A DNA stretch of 64,000 nt from DATGUN01 sp035301285 (GTDB lineage: Bacteria; Bacillota; Bacilli; Bacillales; Amphibacillaceae). Under the pieces are notes generated by a model. The model had not been told where the DNA came from. It did no database searches and saw only the letters and a program-made list of their open reading frames with translations. A program made the translations under genes and the position numbers. This document shows, in pieces, positions 48,153 through 57,008 of the stretch. The stretch is from assembly GCA_035301285.1 (NCBI GenBank), contig DATGUN010000027.1, positions 18,778 to 82,777 on the forward strand, given 5' to 3'. Every line of letters starts with the position of its first letter. The stretch's first letter is position 1.

Positions 48153-48190
48153 CGTTCGAGGATTTGGAGACTTCTCCCTTTCCTCGAACG
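48153..48190. repeat. Perfect inverted repeat between convergent metal genes
   Basis: CGTTCGAGGA pairs perfectly with TCCTCGAACG over an 18-base loop, 10 bases after the ATPase gene. It lacks a clear T run, so it is a terminator-like hairpin of uncertain strength. Confidence 0.5.
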
Positions 48191-48266
48191 ACTATCGAAT
48201 TGTCGCTTGCAATGTTGTTGATTCCCTCTCTCTTCAAATGTTGAGCAGATTTGCGTTGGACTATTC

Positions 48267-49565
48267 TCAAAAGAGTACAAGTGTCAGGAACAGACCGACT
48301 AACGTTATGAATAAAATGGGAATGGTCAATGTCATCCCGATTTTAAAATATGTTCCCCATGGAATTTTAACCCCTTTTTGTGAGAGTACGTGTAACCATA
48401 CCAATGTGGCCAACGAACCAATAGGCGTTATTTTAGGACCTAAATCCGATCCAACGACATTCGCATAAACAAGCGCTTCTCGTAACACACCGGACGTATT
48501 TGTCTCAGCAATAGCCAACGCATCAATCATGACTGTCGGCATATTATTCATGATCGAGGAAAGGAATGCAGCTATGAATCCCATACCGACTGTGGCGACA
48601 AACAATCCCCTTTCAGATACGACTTGTATGACATCTGCAAGTGCAGCGGTCAATCCCGCATTTCCCAATCCGTAAACAACAACATACATACCTATGGAGA
48701 AAAATACGATATCCCATGGTGCCCCTTTGATGACCGCTTTCGTATTGACGGCTTCACTATGTCGTGCCATCAGAATAAAGAAAATAGCAATGATGCCGGC
48801 TACAATCGAGACCGGAAGGGTGATAAATTCACTGACAAAATAGCCGATGATCAATATACCAAGGACATACCATGATAAATGAAACATCTTATGATCCTTG
48901 ATGGCATCTTTCGGTTCATTCAACTCAGAAACATCAAATGACCTCGGAATACTTTTCCGGAAGTAAATGAGTAACACTGTAATCGTTGCAATAAGTGAAA
49001 ATAGATTCGGTATGATCATCCTTGAAGCGTACTCTACAAACCCTATCCCGAAGAAATCTGCTGAAACGATATTGACCAAGTTACTGACGATAAAAGGCAA
49101 GGACGTTGTATCCGCTATAAATCCACTTGCCATGATAAATGGAAAAATCATCTTTTCTTTGAAATTCAAATGACGGACCATTGCCAGCACAATCGGAGTT
49201 AGGATCAGCGCGGCCCCATCGTTGGCAAAAAAAGCAGCTACGATCGCACCTAACATACTGATATAAACAAACATCTTGATGCCACTGCCTTTTGCAATCC
49301 GGGCCATATGTAGAGCAGCCCATTCAAACAGTCCGATTTCATCCAATATCAATGAGATAAGTATAATGGCGACAAATGCCAATGTCGCATTCCATACAAT
49401 TTCGGTAACGGCTATAACGTCATTGAAGCCCACGACTCCGACGGCCAAGGCGATAATAGCTCCCCCGATGGCAGACCAGCCAATATTCAGTCCTTTGGGT
49501 TGCCATATGACAAAAATCAATGTCACGATAAAAATGATGATTGATAGTATAAGCATTGTTGACAA
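48267..49565 (-). CDS. arsB: Arsenite efflux permease ArsB-like
   Basis: ArsB/NhaD-superfamily permease, 432 aa with about twelve hydrophobic helices. Start MSTMLILSIIIFIVTLIFVIW; the motifs FFANDGAALILTPIVLAM and NNMPTVMIDALAI and the ANVVGSDLGPKITPIGSLATLVW segment are strongly ArsB-like. It follows arsR by 16 bases and is convergent to the P-type ATPase operon. Confidence 0.92.
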   Translation of the reverse strand: MSTMLILSIIIFIVTLIFVIWQPKGLNIGWSAIGGAIIALAVGVVGFNDVIAVTEIVWNATLAFVAIILISLILDEIGLFEWAALHMARIAKGSGIKMFVYISMLGAIVAAFFANDGAALILTPIVLAMVRHLNFKEKMIFPFIMASGFIADTTSLPFIVSNLVNIVSADFFGIGFVEYASRMIIPNLFSLIATITVLLIYFRKSIPRSFDVSELNEPKDAIKDHKMFHLSWYVLGILIIGYFVSEFITLPVSIVAGIIAIFFILMARHSEAVNTKAVIKGAPWDIVFFSIGMYVVVYGLGNAGLTAALADVIQVVSERGLFVATVGMGFIAAFLSSIMNNMPTVMIDALAIAETNTSGVLREALVYANVVGSDLGPKITPIGSLATLVWLHVLSQKGVKIPWGTYFKIGMTLTIPILFITLVGLFLTLVLF

Positions 49566-49581
49566 AACAAAATCCTCCCAC

Positions 49582-49926
49582 TTAACAGCATGTCATTCGT
49601 GTCCCTTTTTCTTCAAGCACTCGTAATTTATCATCTTGATGAGGTAATTGGTCAAGAATGGGTTCAATCAATGGATAGTATTCATGATGTTTATTGATGG
49701 CATAGAATATCCATTGTCCTTTTCTTTCCTCGTTAATCAATCCCATATCCTTCAATTTGCGTAAATGTTGACTGATTGAGGGCTGACTGACTTGAAATAT
49801 TTCAACGAATTCGCAGACACAACAGGTCTGATTTTCCATTAATTTCATCATCGTTAATCGTGTTTTATCGCCGAGTAGTTTTAGAATGACTGATGCCTTA
49901 TCCATTTCAATTGATGTTTTCAGCAC
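49582..49926 (-). CDS. arsR: Arsenical-resistance repressor ArsR
   Basis: 114-aa winged-helix repressor. The As(III)/Sb(III) sensor motif C35-C36-V-C38 sits in the DNA-binding helix region (QTCCVCEFVEIF), and the recognition helix is QPSISQHLRKLKDMGLI. C-terminus ends MTCC. Starts at GTG 49926 with AGGAGG 7 bases upstream. Confidence 0.92.
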   Translation of the reverse strand: MLKTSIEMDKASVILKLLGDKTRLTMMKLMENQTCCVCEFVEIFQVSQPSISQHLRKLKDMGLINEERKGQWIFYAINKHHEYYPLIEPILDQLPHQDDKLRVLEEKGTRMTCC

Positions 49927-49946
49927 GTGTTGACCTCCTTTTTAAC

Positions 49947-49978
49947 ATATATAAGTATATTCCTATATACTTATATAT
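49947..49978. promoter_or_regulatory. Operator of the arsRB operon
   Basis: Perfect 14-bp inverted repeat ATATATAAGTATAT / ATATACTTATATAT with a 4-base spacer (TCCT), 21 bases upstream of the arsR start. Typical of ArsR/SmtB operators that overlap the -10 region. Confidence 0.85.
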
Positions 49979-49984
49979 ACAACT

Positions 49985-50295
49985 GAAAAATACTCATTTA
50001 TTTGACCACGTTACGGTGTAAAAGAGAGGTCGTCCATACGACAACCTCTCATTGATGGAATGACTTTAAAGAATGGGCTTCTGTTTATGCTCCCAATTCT
50101 GTACCATACACATTACAAGAAAATTCTGTTTGACAATCAGTGAGGTACGAAGAATAAAAATTGAAAAATCAGTGATGTAAGCATAAAATAGTGGGTGATG
50201 CTTATTTTAGAGAGAACATAATGTAACAGATACTGTTTCATATAAATATCTAGGGATATAAAATATTTTTTTCGTCAATGAGAGGATGAACACCA
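49985..50295. other. arsR-MMPL divergent gap
   Basis: About 310 bases without a gene. It holds a hairpin GAGAGGT / ACCTCTC (50021-50050) with weak T run on the minus strand, and a TTGACA at 50130 with only a poor -10 downstream. The ATG at 50286 opens a frame that does not match the following transporter. Confidence 0.35.
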
Positions 50296-52344
50296 ATAGA
50301 TATCGGAAAACCCATTCTAAAATACAAAAAAACAATTATAGCGGTTTTTGTTCTGTTGGCTGTCATCAGTACCATTGTACAGTTTTTTGTATCGGTCAAC
50401 TACGATATGGAAGATTATCTTCCGGAAAATGCCCAGTCGTCCAAAGCTCTCGACGTTATGGAAGCTGAATTCGATGATCCGCTTGAAAATACGCGAGTGA
50501 TGGTAAAAGATGTATCCATCCAGGAAGCTATGGCGTATAAAAATGAGATTTCCGAAATTGATGGTGTCCATGATATCAGCTGGTTGGATGATGCCATGGA
50601 TATCCGCACACCTTTGGAAGTTGCCGATGAAGATACGGTGGAAACGTATTATAAAGATCATAATGCCTTGTTTACTATGAGTATCGATGAAGGAAAAGAG
50701 GTTTCTGCGACTGAAGAGATTTATGATGTGATCGGTGAAGATGGGGCCTTGACCGGTGATGCTCTTGATACAGCAATTTCCCAGGAAATGACCGGGAAAG
50801 AGTCATTCAATGCTGCAGCGATACTGATTCCAATTGTCATATTGATTTTGGTTTTATCAACACGCTCATGGTTTGAACCTGTTTTATTCTTAACGGCTAT
50901 CGGTATTTCGGTCATCATCAATTTAGGTACGAATATCTTCTTGGGTGAAATATCATTTATTTCTCAAGCCGTCGCACCGATTCTGCAACTTGCTGTATCA
51001 CTCGATTATGCGATATTCTTGCTGCATAGTTTCGATGACTACCGTCGAGTGGATACACCTGAAAATGCGATGAGACGAGCGATAAAGCGGTCGTTCCCAG
51101 CTGTTGCGGCAAGTGCTTCAACAACGTTTTTCGGTTTTTTGGCACTGACATTCATGGATTTTGAAATCGGAGCGGACTTGGGATTGAACCTCGTAAAAGG
51201 GATTCTGCTCAGTTTTCTTAGTGTCATGGTTTTCTTGCCGCCTCTGACATTGATCTCATACAAGTTGATTGATAAGACGCATCATAAACAATTTATTCCG
51301 AACCGGTATCCTATCGGTCATTTTGTCATGAAATTACGCATTCCTGTATTGATTTTAATCATTGTTATCATTGTGCCTGCTTTTATGGCACAAAAGGAGA
51401 CTGATTTCATATATGGAATGGGTGAAAACCCTGATAATACAAGAGCTGGTCAGGATGCAAAAGAGATTGAGGACCTGTTCGATAAATTCACACCGATGGT
51501 TTTACTCGTTCCAAAAGGAGATATCGCCCGAGAGGAAGCATTGGTAGATGAGCTGAGCGATTTGGAACAGGTGAAAAGTACCGTTGATTATACGAGTGTT
51601 GTCGGTACGGGGATACCACCTGAGTTCCTGGAAGAATCCGAAAAAGATCAGTTTTTCTCGGAACATTACAGTCGCATTGTTCTTAACACGACAACTGAGG
51701 ATGAAGGTGACGAGGCCTTCGCACTTGTTGATACAGTCAAAAAAATAACCGACCGTTATTATGATGATTATTACGCCACTGGTGAAAGTTTCACTTTGAA
51801 TGATATGAAAAATATCGTTACAAAAGATAATCAGCTTGTTAACATATTGACCGTTGTTACCATAGCGCTTGTGCTGCTTGTGACGTTCCGGTCGATATCG
51901 ATACCGCTCGTGCTTTTGTTGACGATTCAAACGTCTGTCTGGATCAATTTATCATTTCCGTACTTCACGGATGATCCGCTTGTCTATATAGGATACCTGA
52001 TTATCAGTATCGTCCAACTTGCAGCAACGGTTGACTATGCCATATTATTTACGGAAGATTATACAAATAACCGAAGAGAAATGTCCAAATGGCAGGCAAT
52101 CAAAAAGACGATCAATGAAAAAATATTCTCCATTGGTGTATCAGCATCCATTTTATCAAGTGTGGGTTTCATTTTATGGCTCACGTCGTCCGATCCGATC
52201 ATTTCATCGATTGGAATCTTATTGGGACGCGGAACGCTGCTCGCATTTTTAATGGTCGTCTTCTTTTTACCGGGACTGCTAACCCTATTTGATAAGATAA
52301 TTGAAAAAACAACTTGGAAACCAAATTTCTTTAAAGGGGAGTGA
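50296..52344 (+). CDS. MMPL/RND-family transporter; canonical start codon missing
   Basis: Large membrane protein with 12 helices in two halves, each with an extracytoplasmic domain; the MMPL family exports lipids or drugs. Homology-like sequence begins upstream of the first possible start: the frame from 50290 reads IGKPILKYKKTIIAVF, typical for the first helix, but contains no ATG, GTG or TTG before TTG 50356, which would cut the first helix in half. Given here from 50296 as the minimal complete coding region. Conserved segments: QLAVSLDYAIFLLHSF and QLAATVDYAILFTEDY. The next gene overlaps its stop region. Confidence 0.8.
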   Translation: MDIGKPILKYKKTIIAVFVLLAVISTIVQFFVSVNYDMEDYLPENAQSSKALDVMEAEFDDPLENTRVMVKDVSIQEAMAYKNEISEIDGVHDISWLDDAMDIRTPLEVADEDTVETYYKDHNALFTMSIDEGKEVSATEEIYDVIGEDGALTGDALDTAISQEMTGKESFNAAAILIPIVILILVLSTRSWFEPVLFLTAIGISVIINLGTNIFLGEISFISQAVAPILQLAVSLDYAIFLLHSFDDYRRVDTPENAMRRAIKRSFPAVAASASTTFFGFLALTFMDFEIGADLGLNLVKGILLSFLSVMVFLPPLTLISYKLIDKTHHKQFIPNRYPIGHFVMKLRIPVLILIIVIIVPAFMAQKETDFIYGMGENPDNTRAGQDAKEIEDLFDKFTPMVLLVPKGDIAREEALVDELSDLEQVKSTVDYTSVVGTGIPPEFLEESEKDQFFSEHYSRIVLNTTTEDEGDEAFALVDTVKKITDRYYDDYYATGESFTLNDMKNIVTKDNQLVNILTVVTIALVLLVTFRSISIPLVLLLTIQTSVWINLSFPYFTDDPLVYIGYLIISIVQLAATVDYAILFTEDYTNNRREMSKWQAIKKTINEKIFSIGVSASILSSVGFILWLTSSDPIISSIGILLGRGTLLAFLMVVFFLPGLLTLFDKIIEKTTWKPNFFKGE

Positions 52345-52352
52345 TGTTGTCC

Positions 52353-54224
52353 ATGAAACATATATATCGATCATTCATTGTGATGTGCAGTTGTCTCCTT
52401 ATGTTTGCGACCTTACCATCTATCGCTTTGGCCGATAAAGATAATGATACAGATGATGAACAAACGGATCATGAAGCGGAAAAACAATCGAAAGGTGACT
52501 ATGATTCAAAAGATGAAGTCATCTACGGAAAACTTGATTCTTCTGGAAAAACGAATGATATGTATGTCGTCAACACTTTTCATGATACGGACTCAGGGGA
52601 ATTGACCGACTTTGGTCCTTATGAAAGTGTACGGAATCTGACTAATTTAACGGATTTAAATATATCCGATGATGATAAAGTGACATTTGAGGGAAATGAA
52701 TCCGAATTTTACTATCAAGGTGAACTTGAGAATCAGCCGCTTCCTTGGAATGTATCCATTACTTATTTACTGGATGGGAAAAAGATCGATCCAAGTGATC
52801 TAGCTGGCAAAAGCGGTGAAGTGGAAATACAGATTGAAACAGAGAAAAATGATTCCGTCGATTCAACATTTTTCAATTACTATCTACAACAGATCAGTGT
52901 CACTCTTGATCCCGAAAAGTTTGATAATATCCATGCGCCTAAAGGGACCAAGGCGAATGAAGGTAAAAACCAACAAATCACTTTTTCTGTCATGCCCGAG
53001 GAAGAAGATGATTTGATCATTACGGCGGATGTCGAGGAATTTGAACTGGATCCGATTGAAATCAATGCACTGCCCGCGAACATTGCGATGGATGATCCGG
53101 ATTTCGGGTCGATGACAGGTGAATTCAAATCATTGTCAGACGCCATTGGTGAATTGCATTCCGGGACAGAGCAATTGAATGATGGTATATCTGAATTGAA
53201 CGACGGTGCGTCTGAATTAAGCAATGGTTCAAGTGACTACCGGAAGGGTATACAGTCGCTGGATTCGCAGTCGGATGAACTGATCAATGGTTCCTCACAG
53301 ATCAAAGATGCTTTGAATCAGATGAATGAAAAAGTGAATCAAGATTTCGATATGCCCGATTTAAGTGAGTTTGCGGACATACCTGATGCCGTTCATGATT
53401 TTACGGATGGATTACGTGAAACAGCCGACGGATTTAAAACATTGAAGGAACAATATGAGGCGGCCATGGAAAACTTGGATGATCCACTTGACGAGTTGGA
53501 AGACGTGGAATTAAGTGATGAAGAGATGGAAGCCCTGATTCAAGCGCTTGAAGAAAGTGATGTAGATGATGAAACAATCCAGAAGCTGAAGCAAATGAAA
53601 GAAGCGACTGAACAGATCCAGGAGACATTCGATCAAGAGGAAGTACAGAGAATGTTAACAGAAATACCTGAGCGGCTTAGTGACATCATAGAAGGTATTC
53701 AAACAACAGCTGATGAAATTGAGTCCTCCGTCAGTGACATTGAAAATGGTTTGGATGATTTCGACACGGATGATATCGAACAATTACAAGAAGGCGTATC
53801 GACTTTGAGCCAAGAATATGACACATTCCATGAAGGTCTCATCTCCTATACCGACGGGGTTGGCGAATTATCGTCATCGTACGGTGAGTTGGATGATGGT
53901 ATCCAGTCATTGGCCGGCAACATTCCTTCTCTTGATGAGGGGGCCAGTGAACTCGAAGAAGGTGCGAAGGAACTGGAAGATGAAACCAAAGACCTTCCAG
54001 GAGATGTCGAATCGGAAATCCAGGAGAAACTGGATGAATTTGATTACTCGGACTTTGAACCTGTTTCATATGTATCGGATAAAAATGAAAACATTGAAGT
54101 TGTCCAGTTCGTCCTGCAAACGGAGAGTATTGAAAAACCCGAGCCAGAAACAGAAGATACGGAAGAGGATGAAGAGGAAGAAGAAGGGATCTGGCAACGC
54201 TTTTTAGATTTGTTTGGTTTTTGA
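52353..54224 (+). CDS. Secreted LxxG-repeat (YhgE-associated type) partner of the MMPL transporter
   Basis: 623-aa secreted, strongly acidic protein with a signal peptide (MKHIYRSFIVMCSCLL... cleavage near ALA). A beta-rich N-terminal half is followed by X-X-L-X-X-G heptad-type repeats (LHSGTEQLNDGISELNDG), Glu/Asp-rich coiled-coil segments and a second repeat block (LDEGASELEEG) before an acidic tail. Such proteins are commonly coded next to MMPL transporters and may bridge to the cell surface. It begins with ATG 52353; ATG 52344 and TTG 52347 are alternatives. The MMPL stop lies just upstream. Confidence 0.75.
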   Translation: MKHIYRSFIVMCSCLLMFATLPSIALADKDNDTDDEQTDHEAEKQSKGDYDSKDEVIYGKLDSSGKTNDMYVVNTFHDTDSGELTDFGPYESVRNLTNLTDLNISDDDKVTFEGNESEFYYQGELENQPLPWNVSITYLLDGKKIDPSDLAGKSGEVEIQIETEKNDSVDSTFFNYYLQQISVTLDPEKFDNIHAPKGTKANEGKNQQITFSVMPEEEDDLIITADVEEFELDPIEINALPANIAMDDPDFGSMTGEFKSLSDAIGELHSGTEQLNDGISELNDGASELSNGSSDYRKGIQSLDSQSDELINGSSQIKDALNQMNEKVNQDFDMPDLSEFADIPDAVHDFTDGLRETADGFKTLKEQYEAAMENLDDPLDELEDVELSDEEMEALIQALEESDVDDETIQKLKQMKEATEQIQETFDQEEVQRMLTEIPERLSDIIEGIQTTADEIESSVSDIENGLDDFDTDDIEQLQEGVSTLSQEYDTFHEGLISYTDGVGELSSSYGELDDGIQSLAGNIPSLDEGASELEEGAKELEDETKDLPGDVESEIQEKLDEFDYSDFEPVSYVSDKNENIEVVQFVLQTESIEKPEPETEDTEEDEEEEEGIWQRFLDLFGF

Positions 54225-54290
54225 TATTGAAAAATGATCCAGAATAAACGACTGATAGTTGGTTGGATCACGGCATTTTGACGTTTGGAT

Positions 54291-54338
54291 AAAAAAATGG
54301 CACCCTCACCGTTTAAGGTGAACGGATGCCATTTTTTC
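54291..54338 (+). terminator. Terminator of the MMPL operon
   Basis: AAAAAATGGCA pairs with TGCCATTTTTT, with an inner ACC...GGT stem. It ends immediately before the 52-bp repeat array. Confidence 0.88.
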
Positions 54339-54339
54339 G

Positions 54340-54905
54340 CTTGATGCAATTTCGGACCCCGTGGCGTGCTATTTTTCAATCAAGAACCATCCTTGATGCA
54401 ATTTCGGACCCCGTGGCGTGCCCATTTTCAATCAAGAACCATTCTTGATGCAATTATAGACCCTGTGGAGCGCTATTTTTCAATCAAGGACCATCCTTGA
54501 TACAATAATGGACCCTGTGGCGTGCCATTTTTCAATCAAGGACCATTCTTGATGCAATAATGGACCCTGTTGAGCGCTATTTTTCAATCAAGAACCATCC
54601 TTGATGCAATTTCGGACCCCGTTGAGCGCTATTTTTCAATCAAGAACCATTCTTGATGCAATTTCGGCCCTTGTTGAGCGCTATTTTTCAATCAAGAACT
54701 ATCCTTGATGCAATAATGGATCCTGTGGTGTGCTATTTTTCAATCAAGGACTATCCTTGATACAATAATGAACCCTGTGGCGTGCCATTTTTCAATCAAG
54801 AACCATCCTTGATGCAATAATGGACCCTGTTGAGCTATTTTTCAATCAAGGACCATTCTTGATGCAATAATGGACCCTGTTGAGTGCTATTTTTCAATCA
54901 AGGAC
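54340..54905. repeat. Tandem array of 11 units of 52 bp with junction palindromes
   Basis: Eleven head-to-tail copies (the tenth is 50 bp and the last lacks its end). Each unit starts CTTGATGCAAT, has a variable middle (TTCGGACCCC or AATGGACCCT, then GTGGCG or GTTGAG) and ends CTATTTTTCAATCAAG plus RACCATY. Every junction forms a near-perfect dyad such as ATCAAGGACCATCCTTGAT. The 52-bp period is close to five helical turns and is not a multiple of 3, so the array is non-coding. It abuts the stop codon of the next gene. Confidence 0.97.
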
Positions 54906-55901
54906 TTATTGGTTCATATATTCAATTAAATTGAACAGCTGTGCACGGTCCAAAGGAAAGCTGCCATCATCTTTATATTTATTTGCTCCTGATTCAAATA
55001 AAACGTAAAGGGCATTTTGGTATTGGACAATGGATTCTGCCATAGTTGGGGCAACCATTGTCTCAAGATGGTTAAGATCATCAAGGAACCATAGAGGAAC
55101 TTCATGATCACCGAATGAGACATATTTGTGCACCGTACTGTTCAATGGGTTTTTGTAGATTAATAGATGGCTATCAGCCGTTCGGCCATATGATTCGCTC
55201 AAGATGATATATTTATCGAGGAAACCCACTCCCTGGATACGATAAGGGATTGACAGGATGTAGTCAGGAACAGGGATACCATCTTCTGTTTCCGGCTTAT
55301 GATCTGGAATGAACTGTGTTTTGGGGTCGAGTTCATAACCTGTTATCCATCCTTTGTATTGAACCTTGGTCCTACTTTTTGTGTGATGGGATTCTTTCGT
55401 GCTGTAGTTGGTACTGTGAGCGAATTCACCAACCCAGAGAACGTTATCTGAAACCTTGACGAATGAGCCATTGACATCAGTCGGGATGGTTCCGTCAAAA
55501 GCAACTTCATCATTGTGATTGGCGCTCATCACCTTATCCATGTTCATATAGTATAACGTGCTACTTGATGAAACCCAGAGATAGTGATCATTGACGGCTA
55601 CCCCGCCAGCATGTTCGGTATAAAGACTGTCATCAACATTTTTTAGACGAAGAGCCTTGATGAGCAGATTCGTTTTGGCATCGATGATAGCAACCACACT
55701 TGAACAATCATCATGGTCACAATAATAGGAAACAAATAACCAGTTTTCCTGTTCCCAATAGGCGAAACCTTGTGGGATCAGATCTTGATGAAGGCCAGGA
55801 ATGATGAATCCTGGTTTGCTGAATTGAAAAAATAGATCATACTGCAACATCTTATCTCTTTTTACGTCAATTCCCTGTTGTGTTATAAATTCTTGTGCCA
55901 T
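54906..55901 (-). CDS. Beta-propeller-like protein of unknown function
   Basis: 331 aa from ATG 55901 (GAGAGG 6 bases upstream; the frame starts 5 codons before). No signal peptide or membrane helices. Repeating beta-strand pattern with blade-like motifs (GFAYWEQENWLFVSYY, HAGGVAVNDHYLWVSSSSTLYY, IQGVGFLDKYIILSESYG) suggests a YncE/SMP-30-type propeller. No catalytic motif recognised. Stop codon is directly next to the 52-bp repeat array. Confidence 0.6.
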   Translation of the reverse strand: MAQEFITQQGIDVKRDKMLQYDLFFQFSKPGFIIPGLHQDLIPQGFAYWEQENWLFVSYYCDHDDCSSVVAIIDAKTNLLIKALRLKNVDDSLYTEHAGGVAVNDHYLWVSSSSTLYYMNMDKVMSANHNDEVAFDGTIPTDVNGSFVKVSDNVLWVGEFAHSTNYSTKESHHTKSRTKVQYKGWITGYELDPKTQFIPDHKPETEDGIPVPDYILSIPYRIQGVGFLDKYIILSESYGRTADSHLLIYKNPLNSTVHKYVSFGDHEVPLWFLDDLNHLETMVAPTMAESIVQYQNALYVLFESGANKYKDDGSFPLDRAQLFNLIEYMNQ

Positions 55902-56028
55902 TTGTATCCTCTCCAATCCATTTTTTTCGGTCCCATCTCATTGTATTTTTCCATCATCGTTTTATGACATAGATTCAATCCCCCTTCCACTACTATAAAG
56001 AGAATCACATGTGGAAAAAAACAACCCT

Positions 56029-56187
56029 TTATTCATCTTTTATGGTTTGGATTATTTTTTGTAGGTCTTCAATGGTTTTGGAAAAATGTTCAATTTTCTT
56101 TTCAAAGCGTAATAAAAGATAGACCGCAATGGCAAACGGAAATCCGACATCTTTGAATAGGTCAATCCAAATAGATAGCGTATCCAT
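56029..56187 (-). CDS. yvrJ: YvrJ-family small membrane protein
   Basis: 52 aa from ATG 56187 (GGAGG 8 bases upstream; the frame is 10 codons longer). One membrane helix (VGFPFAIAVYLLLRFE) followed by a charged amphipathic helix, like YvrJ. In B. subtilis yvrJ belongs to the SigO locus; here it is divergent from the sigO-like gene and shares its promoter-like motif. Confidence 0.75.
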   Translation of the reverse strand: MDTLSIWIDLFKDVGFPFAIAVYLLLRFEKKIEHFSKTIEDLQKIIQTIKDE

Positions 56188-56234
56188 CTTATTAAACCTC
56201 CTTTTTTTGTCATGCAATCTCTGATTTTCTCTTG

Positions 56235-56270
56235 CACTATCTAAAGAAGCTTATCGTGAACTTTTATCAA
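56235..56270 (-). promoter_or_regulatory. Candidate SigO-type promoter of yvrJ
   Basis: Minus strand: TTGAT at 56270-56266, then TCTTTAGATAGTG at 56247-56235, 23 bases from the first T of each. The same two elements with identical spacing occur upstream of the divergent sigO-like gene. The spacing does not fit SigA. Confidence 0.55.
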
Positions 56271-56362
56271 CTTTTTGTATCTAATGACCCATTGCATTTT
56301 TAATGAGGAGTGTGTAATATAACTTGTACGAGAACGTGTGTTCGACAAAATGAGTTAAAAGG

Positions 56363-56398
56363 TTGATTTATCCGTTCGCTATTTCTCTTTAGATAGTG
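56363..56398 (+). promoter_or_regulatory. Candidate SigO-type promoter or operator of the sigma gene
   Basis: TTGAT at 56363-56367 and TCTTTAGATAGTG at 56386-56398, matching the yvrJ upstream region in motif and spacing. It ends 10 bases before ATG 56409, so if it is a -10 the transcript would have almost no leader. TTCGACAA at 56341-56348 resembles a Spo0A box. Confidence 0.5.
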
Positions 56399-56408
56399 AG
56401 GTGATAAT

Positions 56409-57008
56409 ATGACAAAACGAACAGAAAACTGCCATGACGCTTTTCATATGTTTAAAAAGGAGCATTCTGAATTGTTCCGGCAACCGATCATTCAATCATT
56501 CTTGCGTGATGAGCGACATGAAACACTTTTAAAGCAGGCGATTTGTTCTCCTACACAGAAAAACATGCAGCGCCTTGATAAGACATTCAAGGTGTTCTAT
56601 GGAAAGGCAAAGATGCTCACATACTTATCAAGAATCATTTATTATAATGCGATCAATTTTGATAAGACGATACGGAAACACCGTGGGCGGGAAATGCTGA
56701 CATTGGATCAACCTTTACAGAATGACAGCGAGGAAACGCAAAAAGAGTTGTTGTATGATCCATCACCGGATATCCATGAGAAAATAGCGCGTGAAACAAT
56801 TGCTGATTATATAGAGGAACCACGATTGTTCCAAGCTATACAGACATTGACGACGAAACAACAAAAGATTTTGACGTACAAGTATGTGCACAATCTTAAA
56901 ATTAAAGAGATTGCCGATATATTCAATGAATCTCCCCAGAATATATCCAAAATGCATAAGAATATCTTACAGAAATTGAAATCGATTTTAAAAGGAGTGG
57001 AATCATGA
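56409..57008 (+). CDS. sigO: SigO-like (YvrI) RNA polymerase sigma factor
   Basis: 199 aa, near the length of B. subtilis SigO. The C-terminal region 4 is clear (QAIQTLTTKQQKILTYKYVHNLKIKEIADIFNESPQNISK), with a helix-turn-helix. Region 2 is not convincing, as expected for a split sigma factor whose partner supplies it. Its stop overlaps the next start (ATGA). Neither oxdC nor a recognisable anti-sigma factor is adjacent. Confidence 0.8.
   Translation: MTKRTENCHDAFHMFKKEHSELFRQPIIQSFLRDERHETLLKQAICSPTQKNMQRLDKTFKVFYGKAKMLTYLSRIIYYNAINFDKTIRKHRGREMLTLDQPLQNDSEETQKELLYDPSPDIHEKIARETIADYIEEPRLFQAIQTLTTKQQKILTYKYVHNLKIKEIADIFNESPQNISKMHKNILQKLKSILKGVES

Noticed and set aside
50286..50468. 60-residue ORF beginning at ATG 50286
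   Set aside because: It overlaps the first helix of the MMPL transporter in another frame and looks like a frame artefact near the disrupted start.
54340..54905. CRISPR array
   Set aside because: The repeats are directly adjacent with no unique spacers and there are no cas genes nearby.
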